Assembly (NCBI GenBank): GCA_028281325.1
Contig: JANQKC010000024.1
Span: forward strand, 1 to 64,000
Length of the DNA: 64,000 nucleotides
Origin: Alphaproteobacteria bacterium
Lineage (GTDB): Bacteria > Pseudomonadota > Alphaproteobacteria > UBA8366
Direction of reading: 5' to 3'
A program made the position numbers and the translations under genes. Within the stretch, counting starts at the first letter, position 1. Every line of letters begins with the position of its first letter. The notes under the pieces were generated by a model. The model saw nothing but the letters and a program-made list of their open reading frames with translations, was not told the DNA's origin and made no database searches. Positions 16,988-24,998 of this stretch are shown one piece after another.

Positions 16988-17770
16988 ATGGGCCCAAACG
17001 GCATCAAGAGGGCGGCGGAACGGTATGTGGCGCGCGGATGGTCCGTTGCGCTGATCCGGCCTCGCGACAAGCGGCCGTTGGCGCCGTGGCGGGAGTACCA
17101 ACGGCGGCAGGCCGGCAAGACGGAAATTTCCCGTTGGTTCGAGCAGTGCCCCGACGCGAATATCGGCATCGTCACTGGACAGATCTCGAATCTCGTCGTG
17201 ATCGATATCGATCCACGGCACGGCGGCGGCGAGAGCCTGCATCGCCTTGAAAAACGCAATGGGCCTTTACCGCGCACCTTGACCGTCCAGACCGGAGGGG
17301 GCGGCCGCCATCTGTATTTCGCGGCGCCCGCCGATCCGATGCCTCTTCGCAGCCGCGTGGCGATGGTCGAAGGGATCGACATCCGGGCGGAGGGAGGACT
17401 TGTCGTTGCCCCGCCATCCATTCATCCGTCGGGGCGGGCGTATGTTTGGGCCCATGGCGAGGAGGCGCCGCAAGATCCGGCGGCGCTCCCGCGGTGGATG
17501 GTTTCGCTGATCCGCCGACGATCCGACCATCCCGGTCGCGGCATGCGCCATTGGCGGCGTTTGGCGGCCGATGGTGTCGGCGAAGGCGAACGCAATGCGA
17601 CGATTGCCTCGTTTGCCGGGCACCTCAATTGGTGCGGCGTCGATCCGGACGTGATCCAGGAGTTGATGTTGTGTTGGAACCGTGTCCGCGCCCGCCCGCC
17701 CTTGGACGATGCGGAAGTCGTTCGAACGGTCGAGAGCATTCGACGGACCAGCACGCGCAAACATCCTTAA
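16988..17770 (+). CDS. Prim-Pol (AEP superfamily primase-polymerase) with PriCT-like end, no helicase
   Basis: 260 residues, starting 7 bases after the hibernation factor, so almost certainly co-transcribed. Residues 10-165 are a bifunctional DNA primase/polymerase domain: metal-binding DID at 73-75 (VVIDIDPRHGGG), nucleotide-binding GGGGRH with His108, and the third acidic residue in EGIDIRAEGG (Asp131). Residues 190-252 resemble PriCT-1 (GEGERNATIASFAGHL, DDAEVVRTVESI). Such domains usually sit in plasmid or phage replication proteins with a helicase. Here there is none, nor any other phage gene. It may re-prime or fill DNA during stress. Confidence 0.88.
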   Translation: MGPNGIKRAAERYVARGWSVALIRPRDKRPLAPWREYQRRQAGKTEISRWFEQCPDANIGIVTGQISNLVVIDIDPRHGGGESLHRLEKRNGPLPRTLTVQTGGGGRHLYFAAPADPMPLRSRVAMVEGIDIRAEGGLVVAPPSIHPSGRAYVWAHGEEAPQDPAALPRWMVSLIRRRSDHPGRGMRHWRRLAADGVGEGERNATIASFAGHLNWCGVDPDVIQELMLCWNRVRARPPLDDAEVVRTVESIRRTSTRKHP

Positions 17771-17884
17771 TCCGATGGAGAGGTATGGAATCCAGTTCTG
17801 ATCATGCCGATCGTCGACGCCGCGTATGTCGACGAGAGCGGCTTAATGTCCGAATTGGTTTCGAGGACCGGGCGAAGGGCTCGT

Positions 17885-17992
17885 TTAAAGGGCGCAAGCC
17901 CGGCTCGTAAACAGCAAAATCGCGATCGCGATCAACACCGCGACGATCACGGTCAACAGGATGCTTGTGTAAAAGTGCAGTTTTCGGCTCAT
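17885..17992 (-). CDS. Possible 35-residue single-span membrane protein
   Basis: ATG at 17992, stop TAA at 17887-17885. The product starts MSRKLHFYTS, has one strongly hydrophobic stretch of about 18 residues (LTVIVAVLIAIAILLF) and ends TSRACAL. Basic residues before the span fit an N-in orientation. The ribosome site (AGAAG) is modest. It lies between the primase-polymerase and a small unknown gene. Hydrophobic composition argues that it is real; conservation is untested. Confidence 0.4.
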   Translation of the reverse strand: MSRKLHFYTSILLTVIVAVLIAIAILLFTSRACAL

Positions 17993-18045
17993 TGTCTTCT
18001 ATGCGACCCAAGGTTCATGATATCGGCGTCCGGCGGCGCGGCGCA

Positions 18046-18327
18046 TCATGGAAGTTGTTCCTCTTCGCCGTAGTCTTTTCGGGTAATCAGAATCTCGTAG
18101 ACACGCGCCGTCGCGCCGGTTAACGGTTGCTCCGATTCGTCGACAACGTCGTTTTCGGCCTCGGCCCACAAGACGGTAGCCTCCAACTCCTGGGCCGTCG
18201 GTGCCATCGCTTGAATGGCGGCAATCTTCGAGTCCTGAAGGTCGCCGACAATGCGCACGATGTCGTCATGCAACAACGGGCGGTCTTTTTCAGGTTGCCG
18301 TGTTTGGTGAGGCGTTCGCTCATTCAT
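18046..18327 (-). CDS. Uncharacterised 93-residue protein
   Basis: Not recognised. ATG 18327 (MNERTPHQTR) is chosen because an FNR-type box at 18383-18396 would sit inside the longer 18396 version. The sequence is acidic and helical (LLHDDIVRIVGDLQDSKIAA, ATVLWAEAENDVVDES) with no membrane span or signal. The box 56 bases upstream places it in the same regulon as its neighbours. Confidence 0.6.
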   Translation of the reverse strand: MNERTPHQTRQPEKDRPLLHDDIVRIVGDLQDSKIAAIQAMAPTAQELEATVLWAEAENDVVDESEQPLTGATARVYEILITRKDYGEEEQLP

Positions 18328-18382
18328 GACGGTTCGTCCCGAATGTAGTTCGTGAATTTGCCTGCCGACGGCAACCGGTGCA

Positions 18383-18396
18383 TTGATCCGTATCAT
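18383..18396. promoter_or_regulatory. FNR/FixK-type box upstream of the 93-residue protein
   Basis: TTGATCCGTATCAT matches TTGAY-N4-RTCAA at 9 of 10 positions. Its centre is 62 bases upstream of ATG 18327. Confidence 0.55.
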
Positions 18397-18425
18397 TGAT
18401 CTTCGCGGGCGCGGTCAGCGGGCTG

Positions 18426-18704
18426 TTAGGGGTGATCGCGTCTAGGGGTCGACGCCGATCTTGTTGATGACGTCATCGACGCCGAAGACGCACCATGCAT
18501 CCCGTTCGGCCATTCAATGATGCCGTCGAACCCGGCAACTGCGGCGACATGTTCGAGCGCCTTTCTTTTGGCGGCTATGGTCGGGACCTCGCCTTCTAGC
18601 ACGACGGCGCCGTCTTCCAGCCGGCGTTCGATGTGATGAATCCGTGACCCGATCAGCGGCTCGCTCGCGAGCGCTGCTGCAACCTCGTCCAGAATTCGCG
18701 TCAT
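18426..18704 (-). CDS. BON-domain-type small protein, apparently frameshifted near its end
   Basis: 92 residues from ATG 18704. The N-terminal part looks like a BON fold: helix MTRILDEVAAALASEP, strand HIERRLEDGAVVLEGEVP, then TIAAKRKALEHVAAVAGFDGII. After that this frame degenerates into a Ser/Thr-rich tail. In the -1 frame the DNA from about 18513 encodes AWCVFGVDDVINKIGVDP and a stop at 18444-18442, which is what a BON domain should contain. I therefore suspect a frameshift (mutation or sequence error) near 18510-18520. BON proteins bind membranes or carry stress functions at the envelope. An FNR-type box lies upstream. Confidence 0.55.
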   Translation of the reverse strand: MTRILDEVAAALASEPLIGSRIHHIERRLEDGAVVLEGEVPTIAAKRKALEHVAAVAGFDGIIEWPNGMHGASSASMTSSTRSASTPRRDHP

Positions 18705-18765
18705 CGCCTGACCCCACTTCGTGGCCGATTGAAGTCGATCATCGACAGTGTTGAGGCTGCGCGCC

Positions 18766-18779
18766 TTGATTGAGGTCAA
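18766..18779. promoter_or_regulatory. FNR/FixK-type box upstream of the BON gene
   Basis: TTGATTGAGGTCAA fits TTGAY-N4-RTCAA perfectly. Its centre is 69 bases upstream of the BON ATG, giving a predicted leader of about 27 bases. Confidence 0.65.
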
Positions 18780-18889
18780 CCGCGATGTGTCGGTGACGGC
18801 GGCCGATGCGACCGAGCCACCTTCTGCGCGTTGCAGACCGGCGGCATTCCGCGATAGCCGCATGCAGTCGGCGCGCTGCGATCTCCTGT

Positions 18890-20359
18890 CTATCCGGGCG
18901 GCAGAACCCATTTCCCGAGGGTCAAGACGGCGATTGCGACGATCACGATGCCGATCAGGTCAAGGATCAAACCGGCGCGGAGCATGTGACGGATTTCGAC
19001 CTTGTCACTTCCGAAGACGATCGCGTTGGGCGGCGTGGCCACCGGCAACATGAACCCCAGCGTGGCGAACAACGCAACGGGCAGCGCAAAGAGCGATACC
19101 GGTTCGCCGATGGTGAGCGCCGCCGCCCCGGCGACCGGCAGGAAGACGGCCGCCATCGCCGTGTTGCTCGCCAACTCTCCGACAAAGACCATGAGGAGTC
19201 CGATCGCGAGCAGCAGCAGAAACAAGGGCAACACGTAGAAACCGCTTAGTTGAGCGCCGATCCAGTCGGCCAAACCCGTGTCGCCCATCGCACCCGCCAG
19301 GGCCAAACCGCCGCCGAACAGGATCAACACGTCCCACCGGATGGCGGCGGCCTCGCGCCAGGTGAGCAAAAAACGGCCGTGCCGCAGGTCGACCGGCAAC
19401 ACGAAAAGCAGGAGTGCCCCGATGACCGCAATCCCGGCGTCGGATAGGTGAAGCCACGGCATCGCCGAGGTGATCAGCGGCCGTGTAATCCAGAGGACCG
19501 CGACGCTCAGCATGACGCCGGCGATATAGCGCTCGCCCTTCGAGATGGGTGGAAGGTCCGCAAGCCGCTCGCCGATTCGCGCCGTTGACTGCTCCGACTC
19601 CGCCCCGCCGACCGGGAACATCAGCCGGGACAGGACAAACCAGGCCAGCGGCAACATGACCAGGACCAAGGGAACGCCGATCGTCATCCAGCGGATGAAA
19701 CTGACTTCGATCCCATGGGCCTCGGACATGAAGGCGACAAAAAGGGCGTTGGGCGGTGTTCCGATAATTGTCCCCATGCCGCCGATCGTCGCCGCATACG
19801 CAATGCCCAGCAACAAGGCCGGCGCGATCGCGGCGGCGCTTTCTTTCCGGTGTTCCGAATAGGCTGCCACTATGGAGAGACCGATCGGCAGCATGACCAT
19901 CGCCGTCGCCGTGTTGCTGACCCACATGCTGAGGAACGCCGTAACCCCCATGATCCCGGCGATCACGCGGCGCGGACTGGACCCTGCATGCCGCAAGACG
20001 TTGAGCGCCAAACGCTTGTCCAATCCCCAAACGTGCATGGCGCGGGCCAGGAGAAACCCGCCGAGGAAAAGGAATATCAAGGGATGCGCGTAGGACGGCG
20101 TGGTATCTTCGATGCTGCGGATGCCGAATATCGGAAACAGGAACACCGGCAGCATCGCCGTCACGGCCAGCGGCAACGCTTCCGTCATCCACCAGATTGC
20201 CATCCAGAGCGCCACCGCCGCGGTCCACCACCCCTGCGGCGGCAGACCGTCGGGCGTCGGGCTCACCCCGATGGCGACGGCGGTCAGTGGACCGGCAATC
20301 AATCCGATCAAGCGATGGCGGGGAAATTCAGAACCTTGACGGTTATCCAATTGAACCAT
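18890..20359 (-). CDS. DASS/SLC13 family sodium-coupled dicarboxylate/sulfate transporter
   Basis: 489 residues with about 12 membrane spans. The first conserved feature is WWMTEALPLAVTAMLP. The first SNT substrate motif is VSNTATAMVMLP and the second is ELASNTAMAAVFLP, both diagnostic for the DASS family, with PPNA motifs after each (GTPPNALF, ATPPNAIVFG). It should import succinate, malate or a similar anion with sodium. It lies downstream of an unknown protein on the same strand and could feed the PEP synthase node under low oxygen, though the substrate is inferred from family only. Confidence 0.92.
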   Translation of the reverse strand: MVQLDNRQGSEFPRHRLIGLIAGPLTAVAIGVSPTPDGLPPQGWWTAAVALWMAIWWMTEALPLAVTAMLPVFLFPIFGIRSIEDTTPSYAHPLIFLFLGGFLLARAMHVWGLDKRLALNVLRHAGSSPRRVIAGIMGVTAFLSMWVSNTATAMVMLPIGLSIVAAYSEHRKESAAAIAPALLLGIAYAATIGGMGTIIGTPPNALFVAFMSEAHGIEVSFIRWMTIGVPLVLVMLPLAWFVLSRLMFPVGGAESEQSTARIGERLADLPPISKGERYIAGVMLSVAVLWITRPLITSAMPWLHLSDAGIAVIGALLLFVLPVDLRHGRFLLTWREAAAIRWDVLILFGGGLALAGAMGDTGLADWIGAQLSGFYVLPLFLLLLAIGLLMVFVGELASNTAMAAVFLPVAGAAALTIGEPVSLFALPVALFATLGFMLPVATPPNAIVFGSDKVEIRHMLRAGLILDLIGIVIVAIAVLTLGKWVLPPG

Positions 20360-20492
20360 TCCTCGTCGTTAAGAAAGGACGCTGTCCATGATCGCCGTCT
20401 CCAAATGGTTTTGCCCACGATGTCGTCCCGGCACGGGAGCCGCGCGGATGCCGGGCGCGGGTCGCCGGCACCCGCGGTTTCCTCAGGCGGCG

Positions 20493-21056
20493 CTAAGGCG
20501 TTGGGGGAATGCTCACCGCCGCCGGCCGTTCCGTCAGCGTGGCGTTACTGTCCAACCACGCCTCCGCTTTGGACCGGATGTCCGCGATCTCTTTCGCGAT
20601 CAGCGCCAGGTTCAGTTCATCTTCCAGCAGGGTGAGCACATCGACGGTCGGATCGTAATGCCGCAGGAAAAGGCTCAGGTCGTCTTCGAAGGCGTCCCGG
20701 TCGCCGATGTTGGAGTCGAGAACCCTTGTTCCTTCGCCATATAGCGTGAGGCCCGTCGCCAACCGTGCGTCGTACCCTTCCAGCATGCCGCGAATGGCCT
20801 CGTCCTCGATCTGGTATGTGCGCGGGACCTTTAGCAGGTCGGCGATCGTCCGGTCGGCCGCGTGCGCTGCCAACGCTTGCGACCGAAGCAGCCGCGCCGC
20901 CATCGCACAGTTTCCCAGCATGGCATGCGCATAGAAAAACGTTTCGACCGCATCCTGCCCGCCGGTCTTCTCGATCTTGCCGTAGGCGAATTCAGCGAAC
21001 CGGCAGAATGTAGCAAGCTCCCGAACGCCGAGTTCCAGTATGAGTGCGTCGCGCAT
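20493..21056 (-). CDS. Uncharacterised 187-residue protein
   Basis: Not recognised. It is a soluble, largely helical protein (LGVRELATFCRFAEFAYGKIEK, FEDDLSLFLRHYDPTVDVL) without signal or spans. It precedes the DASS transporter on the same strand (133-base gap) and is divergent from carbamate kinase. A degenerate FNR-like site lies between the two. Confidence 0.65.
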   Translation of the reverse strand: MRDALILELGVRELATFCRFAEFAYGKIEKTGGQDAVETFFYAHAMLGNCAMAARLLRSQALAAHAADRTIADLLKVPRTYQIEDEAIRGMLEGYDARLATGLTLYGEGTRVLDSNIGDRDAFEDDLSLFLRHYDPTVDVLTLLEDELNLALIAKEIADIRSKAEAWLDSNATLTERPAAVSIPPTP

Positions 21057-21156
21057 TCAAATCCCCTTCTCCCGCTTCTCGGTTCCCAGGTCCAACAGAG
21101 AAACCGGATCGTCGCCGATCCGTCTTTCATCACGCCGTACCGATGGCGGTCAGGCC

Positions 21157-21170
21157 ATGACCTGTATCAA
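21157..21170. promoter_or_regulatory. Degenerate FNR/FixK-like site before carbamate kinase
   Basis: ATGACCTGTATCAA matches TTGAY-N4-RTCAA at 9 of 10 positions, the first T being A. It lies in the divergent region between the 187-residue protein and carbamate kinase. Confidence 0.35.
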
Positions 21171-21290
21171 TGCTCGGTCCGCTTCAAACGGATGACCTAC
21201 AAGACCTGTCGGAGTCTTTATGGCCAGCCATGTCAAGGAGTGCTGGCCGGACGCCATTGGCGTCGTATGACAAGCCATGGAGGCAGTGGA

Positions 21291-22226
21291 ATGGATCAGG
21301 GCAACGCGTCGCAAACAGTCGTCGCCGCTCTCGGCGGCAACGCGCTGCTCAAAAGGGATGAAACGCCGAGCGCGGAAAACCAGCGTCGCAATGCTCAGAC
21401 GGCAGCGGCGGTTTTGTCCAGATTGAGCGGCGGGCGGCGGTTGGCGGTCACCCACGGTAACGGACCGCAAGTCGGCCTTCTCGCGCTCCAAAGCCCGGGC
21501 GATCCGCTCGACATTCTCGACGCCGAATCGGAAGGGCAGATCGGTTATCTTATCGAACAGGAATTGCGAAGCGCCCTCGGTTCAAGCCGTCCGTGCGTGA
21601 CGCTGCTGACGCAGGTGGCGGTCGATGCCGCGGACCCTGCCTTCGGCAGTCCCACGAAACCGATTGGGCCGTTTTACGACAAGGGCGCATCGGAGGATTT
21701 GGCGCGGTCGCGCGGCTGGACATTCGTCCGGGTCGGCGACCAGTATCGACGCTGCGTCGCCTCTCCCAAACCCAAGCGGATATTGCCGATGGACGTTGTC
21801 CGGATGCTCGTCGAGCAAGGCGTCGTCACGGTCTGCGCCGGTGGCGGCGGCATCCCGGTCGTCGCATCGGCGAACGGCCGGCTCCGCGGCGTCGAGGCGG
21901 TTATCGACAAGGACCTCTCCAGCGCCTTGCTCGCGAAGGAATTGGGAGCCGCGGTGTTGCTGATTCTCACCGATGTAGATGGCGTGTATGTCCGTTGGGG
22001 CCAGCCGGACGCGCGGCTGATCCGACGTGTTTCGCCGGAGGCGATGCGCCGGTTTTCCTTCGCGGCGGGATCGATGGGCCCGAAGGTGGACGCCGCCTGC
22101 GATTTCGTTGCGGCAACGGGCGGTGTCGCGGCGATCGGCGCCATGGCGGATGCGCCGGCGATCCTCGCGGGTCAGGCGGGCACGCGCATCACGGCGGATG
22201 CGACCGGTATCGACTATCGGGATTAG
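21291..22226 (+). CDS. arcC: Carbamate kinase
   Basis: 311 residues from ATG 21291, with GGAGG at 21279-21283; longer in-frame readings to 20862 are rejected. Motifs: VVAALGGNALL, AVTHGNGPQVGLLALQ, TQVAVDAADPAF, PTKPIGPFY, AGGGGIPV and the ATP-site LTDVDGVYV. It makes ATP from carbamoyl phosphate and ADP, releasing ammonia and CO2. No arginine deiminase or ornithine carbamoyltransferase is nearby, so the carbamoyl phosphate source is elsewhere. Its 3' end overlaps the convergent next gene by 38 bases. Confidence 0.95.
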   Translation: MDQGNASQTVVAALGGNALLKRDETPSAENQRRNAQTAAAVLSRLSGGRRLAVTHGNGPQVGLLALQSPGDPLDILDAESEGQIGYLIEQELRSALGSSRPCVTLLTQVAVDAADPAFGSPTKPIGPFYDKGASEDLARSRGWTFVRVGDQYRRCVASPKPKRILPMDVVRMLVEQGVVTVCAGGGGIPVVASANGRLRGVEAVIDKDLSSALLAKELGAAVLLILTDVDGVYVRWGQPDARLIRRVSPEAMRRFSFAAGSMGPKVDAACDFVAATGGVAAIGAMADAPAILAGQAGTRITADATGIDYRD

Positions 22227-23565
22227 ACCAGGCCACGGCCTGCAGGAATTCCACGACCCGGCCTTCGAGACCCGGCGAATCGACCTCGGCGAAGGAATAG
22301 CGCGCGCGAACGACCGGTACGGAAAGATCGATCAGCGCGGACAGGTCGCAAGGCGTGCCGGACACCACGACATCCGGCGCGACCGTCTCGATCGTCTTGC
22401 GTAAGGATTCGACCTCTGAGGATCCATAGCCGACCGCCGGCAGCACGGCCCCGATATGGGGATAGGTGCGGTACACGTCGGCGATCTCGCCGACCGCCGC
22501 TTCCCGCGGATCGATGATCTCGGCCGCGCCGGCTTCGGTCGCCGCGACATATCCGGCGCCGTATGGCATGCCGCCATGGGTGATGGTCGGGCCGTCGTCC
22601 ACCACCAGGGCGCGGCGGTTCATGACAAGGCTGGGATCGTCGAGGGTGACCGGCGACGCGCCGCGGATAACGATTGCGTTTTTGTTGATTAGGCGGATCC
22701 GGTCGATAGTCTGCCGAACGGTCTCGTCGGGAACCGATTGGCTCTTCGCGACAAGCGCCACATCGGCTATCCGCAACACGGTCTCGCCCGGATGATGCGT
22801 TGCTTCCTGGCCCGGACGCAAGGGATCGACGAGTGCGATATGCAGGTCCGGCGCAAAGAAGGGAAAGTCGTTGTTCCCGCCGTCCCAAAGAATGACATCC
22901 GCCTCCTTTTCCGCTTGGGTCAGAATCTCGCGATAGTCGACGCCGGCAAACACGACGTTGCCGACGGCCAGATGCGGCTCGTATTCCTCGCGTTCTTCGA
23001 TGGTGCAGTCGGCGGCATCGAGATCCCGGCTTTCGGCGAAACGCTGGGCGGTCTGGCGTTCGAGATCTCCATACGGCATGGGGTGTCGGACCACGGCGAC
23101 GGCAAAACCGTGGTCCTTCAGTAGCCGGGAAAGCCATCGCGTTACTTGCGACTTTCCGCATCCGGTCCGCACGGCCGAGACGGCGATCACGGGTTTCTTC
23201 GGCCGCAGCATTGTTCGCGTCGGCCCGAGAAAGGAAAAGTCGGCGCCCGTCGCAAGGGCCGCCGAGGCGCGGTGCATGACGTCCTCATGTCTGAGGTCGC
23301 TATACGCGAAAACCACATCGGTCACGTCGTGTTCGCGGCAAAGCGCGGCAAGATCCTCTTCCGGGACGATCGGGATGCCCGAAGGATACCGTGGTCCGGC
23401 GAGCGCCGGCGGATAGCGGCGGCTTGCAATATTGGGAATCTGGGTCGCCGTGAAGGCGACGACCGTATCGTTGGGGCTGTCCCGGTAGACCATATTGAAA
23501 TTATGAAAATCACGACCGGCCGCACCCATGATGATGATTCGATTCGGCTGTCCGTCTCGCGGCAT
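22189..23565 (-). CDS. Cyclic 2,3-diphosphoglycerate synthetase-like P-loop protein
   Basis: 458 residues from ATG 23565, preceded by AGGAGAGG. The N-terminal 130 residues form a Rossmann-like domain (RIIIMGAAGRDFHNFN, VAFTATQIPNI). A P-loop follows in TGCGKSQVTRW, then DVILWDGGNNDFPFF in the Walker B region. Archaeal homologues cyclise 2,3-diphosphoglycerate, a thermo-osmolyte and energy reserve; bacterial members are uncharacterised to my knowledge and often lie beside carbamate kinase or Usp genes. Here it is convergent with carbamate kinase. The annotation is by family resemblance only; the product is not established. Confidence 0.8.
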   Translation of the reverse strand: MPRDGQPNRIIIMGAAGRDFHNFNMVYRDSPNDTVVAFTATQIPNIASRRYPPALAGPRYPSGIPIVPEEDLAALCREHDVTDVVFAYSDLRHEDVMHRASAALATGADFSFLGPTRTMLRPKKPVIAVSAVRTGCGKSQVTRWLSRLLKDHGFAVAVVRHPMPYGDLERQTAQRFAESRDLDAADCTIEEREEYEPHLAVGNVVFAGVDYREILTQAEKEADVILWDGGNNDFPFFAPDLHIALVDPLRPGQEATHHPGETVLRIADVALVAKSQSVPDETVRQTIDRIRLINKNAIVIRGASPVTLDDPSLVMNRRALVVDDGPTITHGGMPYGAGYVAATEAGAAEIIDPREAAVGEIADVYRTYPHIGAVLPAVGYGSSEVESLRKTIETVAPDVVVSGTPCDLSALIDLSVPVVRARYSFAEVDSPGLEGRVVEFLQAVAWSNPDSRYRSHPP

Positions 23566-23686
23566 TGGTCGCCTCTCCTTGGTTTCGTCAACGCTGTTCG
23601 TGTCCCCTGCGCATGAAGGCGCAACCGCCTGCGAACGTTCTAGCTGTACCCCAATAACGGTATCGCTGAAAAAGAGTCGGCGCTGG

Positions 23687-23700
23687 CTGAGATAAATCAA
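23687..23700. promoter_or_regulatory. Degenerate FNR/FixK-like site before the Usp gene
   Basis: CTGAGATAAATCAA matches TTGAY-N4-RTCAA at 8 of 10 positions. Its centre is 64 bases upstream of ATG 23758, the same spacing as the perfect boxes, which is the main reason to list it. Confidence 0.35.
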
Positions 23701-23757
23701 TTCGCCTATCCGCAACGTATGTATCGTGCAGGGGAAAACTTCGTTGGGATTCGATCA

Positions 23758-24207
23758 ATGCCACCGAGAAATATTCTCGTACCCGTCGACGGATCGATCC
23801 GAGCCATTGACGCGGTATCCTATGCCGATGACCTGGCGGATAAGTGCGGGGCGACGATCAGTCTTCTGTATGTTCTGCAAACGGACGAGCCATACATTCT
23901 CCCCGAACACCTGGAGAAACTCATTCAGGAAACGGGCGCCGCAAAGTCGGAAGCGGACCGCATCCTGGCGGCGGCAATGGATCGAGTAGCGCTCTGTGAC
24001 GGTGCCCGTGTTTCCATGGAGACCCGGGAAGGAGACCCGGCCGGTGAAATTCTTAAGTTCTGTCGGGAAAAGGGCATTGATCTGATCGTCATGGGCGATC
24101 GCGGCATGGGCGATCTTCAAGGTCTGTTGCTTGGGAGCGTATCGCATAAAGTGGCGCAGGCGGCGGAATGCCCATGCCTCTTGTATCGGGGCGGTACGGC
24201 GGCTTAA
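23758..24207 (+). CDS. Universal stress protein, UspA family
   Basis: 149 residues; ATG 23758 (MPPRNILVPVDGS) with GGGA at -9 is preferred to ATG 23719. The Usp fold shows ILVPVDGSIRAIDAV at the start and the nucleotide-binding loop VMGDRGMGDLQGLLLGSVS near the end, the G-x2-G-x9-GS pattern of ATP-binding members. It probably senses adenylate state in stress or anaerobiosis. It begins a run of NAD-salvage genes on the plus strand. Confidence 0.92.
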   Translation: MPPRNILVPVDGSIRAIDAVSYADDLADKCGATISLLYVLQTDEPYILPEHLEKLIQETGAAKSEADRILAAAMDRVALCDGARVSMETREGDPAGEILKFCREKGIDLIVMGDRGMGDLQGLLLGSVSHKVAQAAECPCLLYRGGTAA

Positions 24208-24344
24208 TTGGCAACGCAGATGAAAGCCGTGCGGTCGGGGCGCGCCGATTCGCCGGGGCCTCGGTTTAACCTAACAGATGCCGCGCCGTGGCTTTCTCCG
24301 TGATCGGCGGAACGGTTGCGACGGCAGAGACAACTGAATACTGA

Positions 24345-24986
24345 ATGATGTCGAAGTTCAGACCCGGCGACGAGGCGTTGCTCTTGGTCGTCGATATACA
24401 GAATGATTTTTGTCCCGGCGGGGCGCTTGCCGTGCCGGATGGGGATGCGGTGGTGCCGGTGGTAAACCGGCTTGCCGCCGCCTTTCCTCATGTGGCGATG
24501 ACGCAGGATTGGCATCCGATCGATCATCGCTCGTTTGCCGTCAATCATCCCGGTAAGAAGCCGTATGAAACGGTGGCCCTGTCCTACGGCGAACAGGTGT
24601 TGTGGCCGGTGCATTGCGTTCAGGGGAGCGACGGCGCCGCCTTCCACGCGAAGCTGGATCTGCCGCGGGTCGAATTCATCCTGCGCAAGGGGTGCCGGCG
24701 CGATATCGATTCCTATTCCGCGTTCTTCGAAAACGACCGCCGAACGCCGACCGGGCTTGCCGGCTACCTTCGCGAGCGTAGCATGACGCGGATATTTCTG
24801 TGCGGGCTCGCCACCGATTTCTGCGTCAACTTCACGGCGCTCGATGCGCGCGCCGCCGGCTTCGAGGTGGTCTTGATCGATGCCGCTTGCCGGGCGATCG
24901 ACCTGAACGGATCGCTGCAAGCAGCCCACAAGGCGATGGCGGAAGCCGGCGTCGTCGTTGCGGACATGTCCGATTTTGGGCTTTAG
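24345..24986 (+). CDS. pncA: Nicotinamidase
   Basis: 213 residues. Hydrolyses nicotinamide to nicotinate and ammonia. The isochorismatase-fold triad is visible as Asp17 (VVDIQNDFCPGG), Lys115 (ILRKGCRRD) and Cys160 (LATDFCVNF). The metal site is TQDWHPIDH (Asp55, His57, His61). The product feeds the next gene, 12 bases downstream, giving a complete nicotinamide-to-NaMN salvage step in one transcript. Confidence 0.95.
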   Translation: MMSKFRPGDEALLLVVDIQNDFCPGGALAVPDGDAVVPVVNRLAAAFPHVAMTQDWHPIDHRSFAVNHPGKKPYETVALSYGEQVLWPVHCVQGSDGAAFHAKLDLPRVEFILRKGCRRDIDSYSAFFENDRRTPTGLAGYLRERSMTRIFLCGLATDFCVNFTALDARAAGFEVVLIDAACRAIDLNGSLQAAHKAMAEAGVVVADMSDFGL

Positions 24987-24998
24987 AACGTATCACCC

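Noticed and set aside
16988-17770. Prophage or plasmid replication module
   Set aside because: The Prim-Pol gene has no helicase, terminase, capsid or integrase neighbour and is co-transcribed with a ribosome factor.
20862-22226. 454-codon version of carbamate kinase
   Set aside because: The extra 143 residues run through the divergent gene; ATG 21291 has a strong ribosome site and standard length.
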